NCBI RefSeq assembly: GCF_902713425.1
Contig: NC_081198.1
Location: 23,295,188 to 23,359,187 of the forward strand
Direction: 5' to 3'
Source of the DNA: Acipenser ruthenus
Taxonomy: Eukaryota; Chordata; Actinopteri; Acipenseriformes; Acipenseridae
Length of the DNA: 64,000 nt
Shown: positions 30,039 through 40,783 of the stretch, in pieces
How positions within the stretch are numbered: the first letter of the stretch is position 1
Layout: each line of letters starts with the position of its first letter
Translations under genes and position numbers: made by a program
The notes under the pieces: generated by a model
Database searches by the model: none
What the model was told of the DNA's origin: nothing
What the model saw: the letters and a program-made list of their open reading frames with translations, nothing else

Positions 30039-30638
30039 GGCGACTTGGCCCTTGCCCGGGGCCCCCCAGCCCGGACGGCACAGGGGGATTCAAAGGTGGG
30101 TGCAAAATTCCAAGCACAAGCAGACCCCAAAAAACAGGCTGCTGCTTCCAGAGGGGAAATGTGCAATTTAAGCAGGAGGAAACAAAACAAAGCAATAACA
30201 CACACATAACACCAAAAACAAAACATAAACTGGCAGAGTGCGTCTTACAAATAGTCATGCCAAGCTGCTATGCTGTGCAAGGTGCCTTGGGTAACTACAA
30301 CTGTGCCTCGCTGGCTGGCTGGCTTGCTAAGAAGGTCCTGGCATAGGGACATGTTCCACCACACTTGTCTGGTTAGCTGCATGCTCCCAGGAAACAACCT
30401 GCTGCTGTCTACATCATCACCACATGTGAATAAAAGAAAGAAAGACAGCAAGAAAGAAAGAGAGAAAGAAAGAGAGAAAGAGAGAAAGAAAGAGAGAAAG
30501 AAAGAAAGAGAGAAAGAAAAAAAAAGAAGTAAAACGGCGGGAAAACTTGCATCAACACTGGCACTCTCCCTCCAGCAGGGGTAGACAAAATGCTCACAGG
30601 AGAGATCCAGATCTGACTTTGACCAACGTTAGAGAAAG
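30039..30638 (-). repeat. U2 array spacer
   Basis: Promoter of the interrupted U2 at the left, with minor changes (AACAGGCTGCTG; GCAATAACAC). Purine tract at about 30431-30530. Confidence 0.9.
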
Positions 30639-30826
30639 GTGTGCACCGTTCCCGGAGGTACTGCAATACCGGGCCGATGCGTGGAGTGGACGGAGCAAGC
30701 CCCTGTTCCATCTCCCGATTCCAAAAATCAATTTAATATATGGTCCCCTGATAGGGGACGTATCAGATATTAAACTGATAAGAACAGATACTACACTTGA
30801 TCTTAGCCAAAAGGCCGAGAAGCGAT
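30639..30826 (-). ncRNA. RNU2: U2 snRNA gene, intact
   Basis: A complete 188-nt U2 with a PSE-like block at 30874-30889 and a 3' box downstream. Confidence 0.95.
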
Positions 30827-31427
30827 GGCGACTTGGCCCTTGCCCGGGGCCCCCCAGCCCGGACGGCACAGGGGGATTCAAAGGTGGGTGCAAAATTCCA
30901 AGCACAAGCAGACCCCAAAAAAACGGGCTGCTGCTTCCAGAGGGGAAATGTGCAATTTAAGCAGGAGAAAACAAAACAAAGCAAAAACACACACATAACA
31001 CCAAAAACAAAACATAAACTGGCGGAGTGCGTCTTACAAATAGTCATGCCAAGCTGCTATGCTGTGCAAGGTGCCTTGGGTAACTACAACTGTGCCTCGC
31101 TGGCTGGCTGGCTTGCTAAGAAGGTCCTGGCATAGGGACATGTTCCACCACACTTGTCTGGTTAGCTGCATGCTCCCAGGAAACAACCTGCTGCTGTCTA
31201 CATCATCACCACATGTGAATAAAAGAAAGAAAGACAGCAAGAAAGAAAGAGAGAAAGAAAGAGAGAAAGAGAGAAAGAAAGAGAGAAAGAAAGAAAGAGA
31301 GAAAAAAAAAAAAAGAAGTAAAACGTTGGGAAAACTTGCATCAACACTGGCACTCTCCCTCCAGCAGGGGTAGACAAAATGCTCACAGGAGAGATCCAGA
31401 TCTGACTTTGACCAACGTTAGAGAAAG
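30827..31427 (-). repeat. U2 array spacer
   Basis: Standard spacer, purine tract at about 31219-31316; AAAACGTTGGG variant next to it. No gene is seen. Confidence 0.9.
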
Positions 31428-31615
31428 GTGTGCACCGTTCCCGGAGGTACTGCAATACCGGGCCGATGCGTGGAGTGGACGGAGCAAGCCCCTGTTCCAT
31501 CTCCCGATTCCAAAAATCAATTTAATATATGGTCCCCTGATAGGGGACGTATCAGATATTAAACTGATAAGAACAGATACTACACTTGATCTTAGCCAAA
31601 AGGCCGAGAAGCGAT
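31428..31615 (-). ncRNA. RNU2: U2 snRNA gene, intact
   Basis: A complete 188-nt U2 with a PSE-like block at 31663-31678. Confidence 0.95.
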
Positions 31616-32216
31616 GGCGACTTGGCCCTTGCCCGGGGCCCCCCAGCCCGGACGGCACAGGGGGATTCAAAGGTGGGTGCAAAATTTCAAGCACAAACAG
31701 ACCCCAAAAAAATGGGCTGCTGCTTCCAGAGGGGAAATGTGCAATTTAAGCAGGAGAAAACAAAACAAAGCAAAAACACACACATAACACCAAAAACAAA
31801 ACATAAACTGGCGGAGTGCGTCTTACAAATAGTCATGCCAAGCTGCTATGCTGTGCAAGGTGCCTTTGGTAACTACAACTGTGCCTCGCTGGCTGGCTGG
31901 CTTGCTAAGAAGGTCCTGGCATAGGGACATGTTCCACCACACTTGTCTGGTTAGCTGCATGCTCCCAGGAAACAACCTGCTGCTGTCTACATCATCACCA
32001 CATGTGAATAAAAGAAAGAAAGACAGCAAGAAAGAAAGAGAGAAAGAAAGAGAGAAAGAGAGAAAGAAAGAGAGAAAGAAAGAAAGAGAGAAAGAAAAAA
32101 AAAGAAGTAAAACGGCGGGAAAACTTGCATCAACACTGGCACTCTCCCTCCAGCAGGGGTAGACAAAATGCTCACAGGAGAGATCCAGATCTGACTTTGA
32201 CCAACGTTAGAGAAAG
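31616..32216 (-). repeat. U2 array spacer
   Basis: Standard spacer, purine tract at about 32009-32107. No gene is seen. Confidence 0.9.
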
Positions 32217-32404
32217 GTGTGCACCGTTCCCGGAGGTACTGCAATACCGGGCCGATGCGTGGAGTGGACGGAGCAAGCCCCTGTTCCATCTCCCGATTCC
32301 AAAAATCAATTTAATATATGGTCCCCTGATAGGGGACGTATCAGATATTAAACTGATAAGAACAGATACTACACTTGATCTTAGCCAAAAGGCCGAGAAG
32401 CGAT
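32217..32404 (-). ncRNA. RNU2: U2 snRNA gene, intact
   Basis: A complete 188-nt U2 with a PSE-like block at 32452-32467. Confidence 0.95.
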
Positions 32405-33006
32405 GGCGACTTGGCCCTTGCCCGGGGCCCCCCAGCCCGGACGGCACAGGGGGATTCAAAGGTGGGTGCAAAATTCCAAGCACAAGCAGACCCCCAAAAA
32501 ACGGGCTGCTGCTTCCAGAGGGGAAATGTGCAATTTAAGCAGGAGAAAACAAAACAAAGCAAAAACACACACATAACACCAAAAACAAAACATAAACTGG
32601 CGGAGTGCGTCTTACAAATAGTCATGCCAAGCTGCTATGCTGTGCAAGGTGCCTTGGGTAACTACAACTGTGCCTCGCTGGCTGGCTGGCTTGCTAAGAA
32701 GGTCCTGGCATAGGGACATGTTCCACCACACTTGTCTGGTTAGCTGCATGCTCCCAGGAAACAACCTGCTGCTGTCTACATCATCACCACATGTGAATAA
32801 AAGAAAGAAAGACAGCAAGAAAGAAAGAGAGAAAGAAAGAGAGAAAGAGAGAAAGAAAGAGAGAAAGAAAGAAAGAGAGAAAGAAAAAAAAAAGAAGTAA
32901 AACGGCGGGAAAACTTGCATCAACACTGGCACTCTCCCTCCAGCAGGGGTAGACAAAATGCTCACAGGAGAGATCCAGATCTGACTTTGACCAACGTTAG
33001 AGAAAG
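32405..33006 (-). repeat. U2 array spacer
   Basis: Standard spacer, purine tract at about 32798-32896. No gene is seen. Confidence 0.9.
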
Positions 33007-33141
33007 GTGTGCACCGTTCCCGGAGGTACTGCAATACCGGGCCGATGCGTGGAGTGGACGGAGCAAGCCCCTGTTCCATCTCCCGATTCCAAAAATCAAT
33101 TTAATATATGGTCCCCTGATAGGGGACGTATCAGATATTAA
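33007..33141 (-). pseudogene. RNU2: U2 3' part (nt 54-188), cut by copy 4
   Basis: U2 cut at nt 53/54. Its last 47 bp (33095-33141) are repeated on the far side of copy 4. Confidence 0.93.
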
Positions 33142-33756
33142 TACTCTTTTATTGAGATTTTACATTTTTTACATTTACACCCATTCGTTTTTTCATTCAT
33201 TTTACATTTCTTTTAAAGATGACATTCATGCATACAGACATACATTTTGTTTTAAAAGCATTTAAAATACATTTAAAAACACCAAGACAATTGTGCTTTG
33301 TACATGGTTAAAACAGACACAGATTAAAATCAACATGAAAAAAACCTGTGCTGTTTTAAAAGTGACTGGAAAAAAAGAACCATCTATAAAAAACCAGTGC
33401 TTGTGAGGGCCGGGGAGTGCTCTCTAAAAAAGTGAACATAAACCTAGATCTAAAACAGGGACAGGGGAAAAGGGACAGTGTATAAACAGTGAGTTAAAAT
33501 TCTAAAATTTTAAAACACTTAAAATGTAACTTTTAATAGTTTACATTAAAAATCTTAAAGATACATAAAACAAAACAAAACAAAATCAAATAAAACATTC
33601 AAATTAAATCAAAGGTCCATAAAACTGAAACAAAAAGACTACATAAAACCAGGGCACCGTTAAAAAGGGCGGAATGCTGGCATGACAAAATAAATAAAAG
33701 GCTTAGCGGTGCCCCGTAGTCCCGCTCCTAGGAGCTAGCGGTTCCAGTTTTTTCCT
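33142..33756 (-). other. Copy 4 3' UTR, inner stems deleted
   Basis: Outer arms at 33652-33659 and 33707-33714 remain, but about 20 bp holding one side of both inner stems is missing. Otherwise it is like copy 1. Confidence 0.85.
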
Positions 33757-36700
33757 TTATTCCATCTTCACGTCCTGAAGTCCGGCGATCCTCCACTCCG
33801 CGCAGGCCTTGTCCTTCCCGAGGGTCCGGATGTCCAGAATTACAAAGTCCTTGATAAGAGTTTGTGCCCTTCTGGTCGTGGTGATAGTGTCTAGCTCCTG
33901 CTTGTGATAGACACAGACGTTACGGCCTTCCCACAGGATCTGCTTGACAACATTGATGACACGCCAAACGCACTTAGCTGTGCTGGTAGTGATTCCTCCC
34001 GCAGGCCCATAGAGCACAGTCTCAGCGGTCATCTTGGCCGTGTCAGCAAACCTGTTTAGGAAGACAGAGACAGAGAGCCAGACACTGCCAGCCACATCAC
34101 ACTCCCAGAAGATATGGGCTGGTGTTTCTCTCTTGCGGCACTTTGCATAGGGGCATGTTTCTACTTGGGCTAGTCCCCTCCTGAACATGAACGCTCGAGT
34201 GGGGAGTGCACTGTGGACGGTGTTCCATGCTATATCCTTCTGGACATTACTGAGGCAGCTGTGAGACACATTCTCCCAGATTTTTTGGCTTTGGGTGAGG
34301 GAGAAAGTAGCTACTTTTTCAATTTCCTGGGAACCGGCAAGATATTTAGTTACAGCCTTGTATTCCCAGGAGGCCAATTTTGCTTTATCTAAGCCCAATT
34401 TATATATAGTGTCCCTTAAGGTTCTATAATACAATGGGGGGTCCCAGGAGTACGGCACGGTGTTATCAATAGTGCAGAGGCCCAAGGCCCTGAGACAGGT
34501 GGCAAAATAGAAACGATTCATGTAACATACCTTCCTGTCCAGGGCCTGGATGTTCTTGATAGTTTGCGTGAGCCCCTGCACTCGGGTGAGCTGCACAACG
34601 TCCGGGACCCCCTTACCTCCCTTCTTGTCGGCTTTACTCAGAGTGGCTCGTTTTACCCTCTCCATCTTGCTGCCCCAGATAAAGCGGTGGATAATGCGGT
34701 CCACCACTTTTTTGGTGGTCCTGTCTGGGGGAAAGATTTTTCCTACATAAGAGAGGATGGGGAACAGTATAGACTTGGTTATTAATACTCTACCCGTCAT
34801 TGTTAAGGATCTTGTGCTCCATCCGCCAATCTTTTTATGGACCTGGTTAATGGCCGCCGTCCAGCTCTGGGCCCCCGAGCTATTGTTCTCGAAAATGAGG
34901 CCCAGAATCTTGATTTTGTCCTTTTTGACAGGGTACATGTCCGACAGTTCCCTATCTACCTGCCAATTTTTAGACACGTAGACTTCGCTCTTGGACTTAT
35001 TAATCACTGCCCCGGTCGCCGTGCAGTACTTCTCAAGGATATTACTAATCCGAGGTACCGACGATGTGTTGGTGCAAATGAGTGACACATCGTCCATATA
35101 TGCTGTTGTTTTGACCTGGACCCCGTTGGATCCAGGCAGCTGGAAACCAGTTATATTGGTATCCCTACGAATTGCCTGCAGGAGGGGTTCAATGCACACG
35201 ACATATAGCAGTGGGGATAGTGGGCAACCCTGTCTGACCCCTGACTGGATAGATATTTTACCAGTCAGGTGCCTGTTCACCAAGACTCGGGTACTAATGT
35301 TTGTATATATGGTTTTAACCCACTCCCTAAGTCCAGGAGCGAATTTCATCTGGTCCATCACTTTGTACATATATTCATGGCTTACCCTATCGAACGCCTT
35401 CTCCTGGTCAAGGTTGAACAGGCAGAGGGGATGGTTCCGTTCTCTAGAATAAGCCAGAATGTCCCTTGTTAACATTAAAATACCCGTGATGGACCTCCCT
35501 GGGACGCCACAAGCCTGGTCGGGGCCAATGACCAAAGGGAGGTGTACTTGTAGCCGGAGCATCAGAGCTTTGGCTAGTATCTTGTAATCCACGCAAAGGA
35601 GGCTGATTGGGCGCCAATTCCGTAGATCTTTAACTTCCCCTTTCTTATGAAGGAGAGTAATTACACTCTCCCGCATAGAAGGGCCCAACCGCTTCTCCCT
35701 GTAGACCGCTCTGTAGACCTCCGCTAAATGGACTTTTAGCGTGTCCCAAAAAAGATGGTAATACTCACCCGGGATGCCATCTGGACCTGGCGTCTTACCG
35801 GTGTTCATGGTCTTAACCGCCTGGGTGAGCTCCTCCAGCGTGAGTTCTGGGTCCTTCTCCTCCTCCTCGTCGTCCCGCACTGAGTCAGGCTCCAACTGGC
35901 TCAGGAACCACTCTATCAGGGTGTCATCTGTAGCTTTGATGTTATACAGGTCCCTATAGAAGTTCTCTACCACTTTTTTCACTCCCTCACTATCCTCTAC
36001 TATCCTCCCCCTGCTGTCGAGCATGGAGGACATCAAGTGCCGCTTCTCCCTCGTTTTCTGGAAGAAGAAGCGAGTACACTTTTCGTCTTCCTCCATTTTT
36101 TGCACTTTTGCATTGTGCATGACCTTTCGTTGTTCCTCCCTACAAAGCACTGAAAGATCTAGCTTGGTCTGGGCTATCTCGTCGCTTACAGGGAACCCCC
36201 GAAGCTGAAGCAGGCTCAGACGCTGGAGGGCAGCATTCAGGTATTTATATTTGGCTCTCCTTTCTATTGCTTTCCTCTTGCCTGCTGCTATGAAATAACC
36301 CTTAGTTCTCATTTTGACCATCTCCCACCACTCTATAGGGGAGTTGAATAGGTCACGCAAAGTGGTCCACTCAACAAGCCTGCTCTTATAGGCTGCAGCT
36401 ATGGAGGGGTCATCGAGTAAGGAGGTGTTTAATTTCCAGACCCCTGACCCCATCTGGGAGGTCTGAGGGACCTGCAATGTTACCTGCAGGAGCCTATGGT
36501 CAGAGAAGAAGACGGCCTGGGTGTCTACTGCCGTCTTCGTAAGGGAGCTGGTATGCAGGACGAGATCTATACGGGAGAAGGAGGTCCCAGATGAGCTCAC
36601 CCAGGTAAAGGGAGGCACCAGGTCCTTACCTGCATCACACAGGGAGAAATCAGATATTACGGAGGACAAAACTCTACTAGAGCGGTCGTTGCGTGGCCTG

Positions 36701-37200
36701 CTCCGGTCTACGTCCCTCAGAGCACAATTGAAGTCACCTGACACGATGACGGGTACGTTCCCCAGCAGGAGTGGACGCAGCTGTGGAAAAAATTGAACTC
36801 TTTCGTTTTGGTTAGTGGGTGCGTAGACATTGACCAGTCTGAGGGGAGTGTTGTTGTATGTCACATCCACGCTCAGAATTCTACCAGGTTCTACCTCCCT
36901 GCTGCTGCGGGAGGTAATAAAAGGGTTTTTAAACAGGATACCTACTCCGTCGGCTCTGGCTATGTTGGAGCCCGACCAGAAGGAGTCCCCCAGGGTCCAA
37001 CTCTCCTTCAGGTCCCTATAATCATGGCTCGACGAAATACCACACTCCTACAGAAAGATGAGATCTGCTTTCAAGTTAGCTAGATAGTTTAGTACATCAA
37101 ATCTTTTTTGTGTCTCCCTGATGCTCCTGACATTAACAGACACACATATCAGGGCCATCAGGGTAGCTAACAAGAAAAGGAGTCGCTGCGTCCACCCCAT
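33757..37200 (-). pseudogene. Copy 4 ORF2 (EN-RT), one premature stop
   Basis: TAG (37048-37050) replaces Gln51 of the endonuclease LQECG motif, next to catalytic Glu52. The rest of the frame, from Met at 36870, is open to the natural stop and holds most of the endonuclease and all of the RT. A Lys for Ile-type change (KRKAIERR) is also seen near residue 311. Confidence 0.9.
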
Positions 37201-37205
37201 AGCGA

Positions 37206-38488
37206 CTATGATTGGGAGGTCGGGACACTCTTCCTACTCTTAGCTCTACGCTTGCTTCGAGGGGGCTTGGGCTTATTTGCAACTCCCATCACCCCTGAGA
37301 AGGTACTCACTGCTGCCTCGTCCAAGAAGGCACCGTCTTTATATGCACAGTACGTGGAGTTGTTTGGGCTATTCAACTCCCCACAAGGTAAGTCTGGTGG
37401 AACTTGCTCAGGGCCCCTCGGAACGTGTGGGTCAGCTTTGTCCTGGGGGGGGGTTATGACAGACAGCATTCTTTGGCTGTTACCGTCTGCTGAATTGGAG
37501 CTGTTAGCAGACTTCTGGCTTACCGCGTCCAGGGGTATTCCCATGTCCTCCAGTGCTGTATCTAGGAGGACCTCTAGGGGGCCCCTGGTTTTGCCCATAC
37601 AAGGGAGGGGGTCAAGGATGCTTTGAAGGGAGGCCCTTTGCTTGAAGAGGGTCATTGCTACCGAGGTACTGCTGGTCAGGGAAGGTGTTGACCCCGACCT
37701 CTCCCTCGGTGCATTAGTGAACACCTCTTCTGCGAGGTGTGCTAGGGTTTGTGCCAACGACTGGGAAGGCTGGCTGGGGATGCCCTGGCTGGCTGCTACC
37801 TGCCCACTAGGCGGCAGTGTAGCCGTCCCACTCGCCTCCGTCTCTGCCTGCGAGGGCAAGACTGGGGACTTTGTGTGGACATTAGCTGGTTTTGGATCTA
37901 TGGGGGCCACCTGCAACTTGCTGTCTTTGATCCTGATCTTCTTTCTTTTCCCCCCCTCGTCTCTACCCTTTCTTTTCCCCACCCTCTGCTGGTTCTTCAC
38001 TCCCTACCCCTCCTTCTCACTCTCACTTTCACTGTCGCTTTTGCTTTCCTCCCCCACGGACTCAATCCTTATGGCGTCATAACGAGAGCCGAGGGGGAGT
38101 GCTGGCGCTGAGAGGGCCCTACTCAGGGGGGGGCCGCTGCTGGGTCCGGGCTCCCTCCCTGACTCGTGTTCTGCATCAGAGGAGCTACTGGAGGAGCTAG
38201 TGGAGTGGCTGTTGTACTCTCTCTCTGGGCTGGGGGAAGGGGTCCTCGTAAAACGGGACATGTCTCGGGGGCGGGGGGGTGAGGGGGTGCTGGTGATGAT
38301 GGTGGTGCTGGAGTCTGGGTCTTGGATACTGTTGGTGGTGATGTGGACTGATCTTTGTTACTTGCTCCCTCTTCCTGCTCAGGCCTAGGCTTGTTCATGT
38401 TTGCCTTGCTGGCTCTGGCCATGTTGGCATAGGAAGAGGGGCAGTCCTTAAACAGGTGCCCCTTCTTTCCACACAAATTGCACTGCCT
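37206..38488 (-). pseudogene. Copy 4 ORF1 remnant
   Basis: The 3' two-thirds of ORF1. It lacks the RRM-like region and first two knuckles through 5' truncation. A TAG at 38004-38006 (Lys codon in other copies) and a missing base in a G run near 38283 also break it; the latter is shared with copies 5 and 6. Confidence 0.88.
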
Positions 38489-38588
38489 ATCAATTTAATA
38501 TATGGTCCCCTGATAGGGGACGTATCAGATATTAAACTGATAAGAACAGATACTACACTTGATCTTAGCCAAAAGGCCGAGAAGCGAT
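38489..38588 (-). pseudogene. RNU2: U2 5' part (nt 1-100)
   Basis: U2 nt 1-100 with an intact promoter, right of copy 4. The overlap with 33007-33141 is the 47-bp target duplication. Confidence 0.93.
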
Positions 38589-39189
38589 GGCGACTTGGCC
38601 CTTGCCCGGGGCCCCCCAGCCCGGACGGCACAGGGGGATTCAAAGGTGGGTGCAAAATTTCAAGCACAAGCAGACCCCAAAAAAACGGGCTGCTGCTTCC
38701 AGAGGGGAAATGTGCAATTTAAGCAGGAGAAAACAAAACAAAGCAAAAACACACACATAACACCAAAAACAAAACATAAACTGGCGGAGTGCGTCTTACA
38801 AATAGTCATGCCAAGCTGCTATGCTGTGCAAGGTGCCTTGGGTAACTACAACTGTGCCTCGCTGGCTGGCTGGCTTGCTAAGAAGGTCCTGGCATAGGGA
38901 CATGTTCCACCACACTTGTCTGGTTAGCTGCATGCTCCCAGGAAACAAACTGCTGCTGTCTACATCATCACCACATGTGAATAAAAGAAAGAAAGACAGC
39001 AAGAAAGAAAGAGAGAAAGAAAGAGAGAAAGAGAGAAAGAAAGAGAGAAAGAAAGAAAGAGAGAAAGAAAAAAAAAGAAATAAAACGGCGGGAAAACTTG
39101 CATCAACACTGGCACTCTCCCTCCAGCAGGGGTAGACAAAATGCTCACATGAGAGATCCAGATCTGACTTTGACCAACGTTAGAGAAAG
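38589..39189 (-). repeat. U2 array spacer
   Basis: Standard spacer, purine tract at about 38981-39082; AACAAACTGC variant shared with the next spacers to the right. No gene is seen. Confidence 0.9.
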
Positions 39190-39377
39190 GTGTGCACCGT
39201 TCCCGGAGGTACTGCAATACCGGGCCGATGCGTGGAGTGGACGGAGCAAGCCCCTGTTCCATCTCCCGATTCCAAAAATCAATTTAATATATGGTCCCCT
39301 GATAGGGGACGTATCAGATATTAAACTGATAAGAACAGATACTACACTTGATCTTAGCCAAAAGGCCGAGAAGCGAT
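39190..39377 (-). ncRNA. RNU2: U2 snRNA gene, intact
   Basis: A complete 188-nt U2 with a PSE-like region at 39425-39440 carrying one change (GGTAGGT for GGTGGGT), which may weaken it. Confidence 0.94.
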
Positions 39378-39983
39378 GGCGACTTGGCCCTTGCCCGGGG
39401 CCCCCCAGCCCGAACGGCACAGGGGGATTCAAAGGTAGGTGCAAAATTTCAAGCACAAGCAGACCCCAAAAAAACGGGCTGCTGCTTCCAGAGGGGAAAT
39501 GTGCAATTTAAGCAGGAGAAAACAAAACAAAGCAAAAACACACACATAACACCAAAAACAAAACATAAACTGGCGGAGTGCGTCTTACAAATAGTCATGC
39601 CAAGCTGCTATGCTGTGCAAGGTGCCTTGGGTAACTACAACTGTGCCTCGCTGGCTGGCTGGCTTGCTAAGAAGGTCCTGGCATAGGGACATGTTCCACC
39701 ACACTTGTCTGGTTAGCTGCATGCTCCCAGGAAACAAACTGCAGCTGTCTACATCATCACCACATGTGAATAAAAGAAAGAAAGACAGCAAGAAAGAAAG
39801 AGAGAAAGAAAGAGAGAAAGAGAGAAAGAAAGAGAGAAAGAAAGAAAGAGAGAGAGAAAGAAAAAAAAAAGAAGTAAAACGGCGGGAAAACTTGCATCAA
39901 CACTGGCACTCTCCCTCCAGCAGGGGTAGACAAAATGCTCACAGGAGAGATCCAGATCTGACTTTGACCAACGTTAGAGAAAG
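39378..39983 (-). repeat. U2 array spacer
   Basis: Standard spacer, purine tract at about 39769-39874. No gene is seen. Confidence 0.9.
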
Positions 39984-40133
39984 GTGTGCACCGTTCCCGG
40001 AGGTACTGCAATACCGGGCCGATGCGTGGAGTGGACGGAGCAAGCCCCTGTTCCATCTCCCGATTCCAAAAATCAATTTAATATATGGTCCCCTGATAGG
40101 GGACTTATCAGATATTAAACTGATAAGAACAGA
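39984..40133 (-). pseudogene. RNU2: U2 3' part (nt 39-188), cut by copy 5
   Basis: U2 cut at nt 38/39, inside the branch-point recognition region. One substitution (GGGGACTTATC on the plus strand). No U2 5' part is found beyond copy 5. Confidence 0.92.
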
Positions 40134-40783
40134 TACTCTTTTATTGAGATTTTACATTTTTTACATTTACACCCATTCGTTTTTTTCATTCATTTTACAT
40201 TTCTTTTAAAGATGACATTCATGCATACAGACATACATTTTGTTTTAAAAGCATTTAAAATACATTTAAAAACACCAAGACAATTGTGCTTTGTACATGG
40301 TTAAAACAGACACAGATTAAAATCAACATGAAAAAAACCTGTGCTGCTTTAAAAGTGACTGGAAAAAAAGAACCATCTATAAAAAACCAGTGTTTGTGAG
40401 GGCCGGGGAATGCTCTCTAAAAAAGTTCAAAAGTGAACATAAAACTAGATCTAAAACAGGGACAGGGGAAAAGGGACAGTGTATAGAACAGTGAGTTAAA
40501 ATTCTAAAATTTTAAAACACTTAAAATGTAACTTTTAATAGTTTACATTAAAAATCTTAAAGATACATAAAACAAAACAAAACAAAATCAAATAAAACAT
40601 TCAACGTAAATCAAATAAAAGTCAATAAAACTGAAACAAAAAGACTACATAAAACCAGGGCACCGTTGAAAAAACGGTCATGCCAGCTAAAAAGGGCGGA
40701 ATGCTGGCATGACAAAATAAATAAAAGGCTTAGCGGTGCCCCGTAGTCCCGCTCCTAGGAGCTAGCGGTTCCAGTTTTTTCCT
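40134..40783 (-). other. Copy 5 3' UTR
   Basis: Full nested-stem block (40658-40741). Variants GTGTTTGTGAGG, TATAGAACAG and GTCAATAAAAC are shared with copy 7. Confidence 0.85.

Larger units (their letters stand above)
33142..38488 (-). mobile_element. Keno-like U2-specific LINE, copy 4 (5' truncated)
   Basis: 5.35 kb. It ends inside ORF1 at the third zinc knuckle, at CACTGCCT on the plus strand, typical of incomplete reverse transcription. The target duplication is unusually long: 47 bp of U2 (nt 54-100) at 33095-33141 and 38489-38535. ORF2 has one stop; the remaining ORF1 has one stop and one frameshift. Confidence 0.93.
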
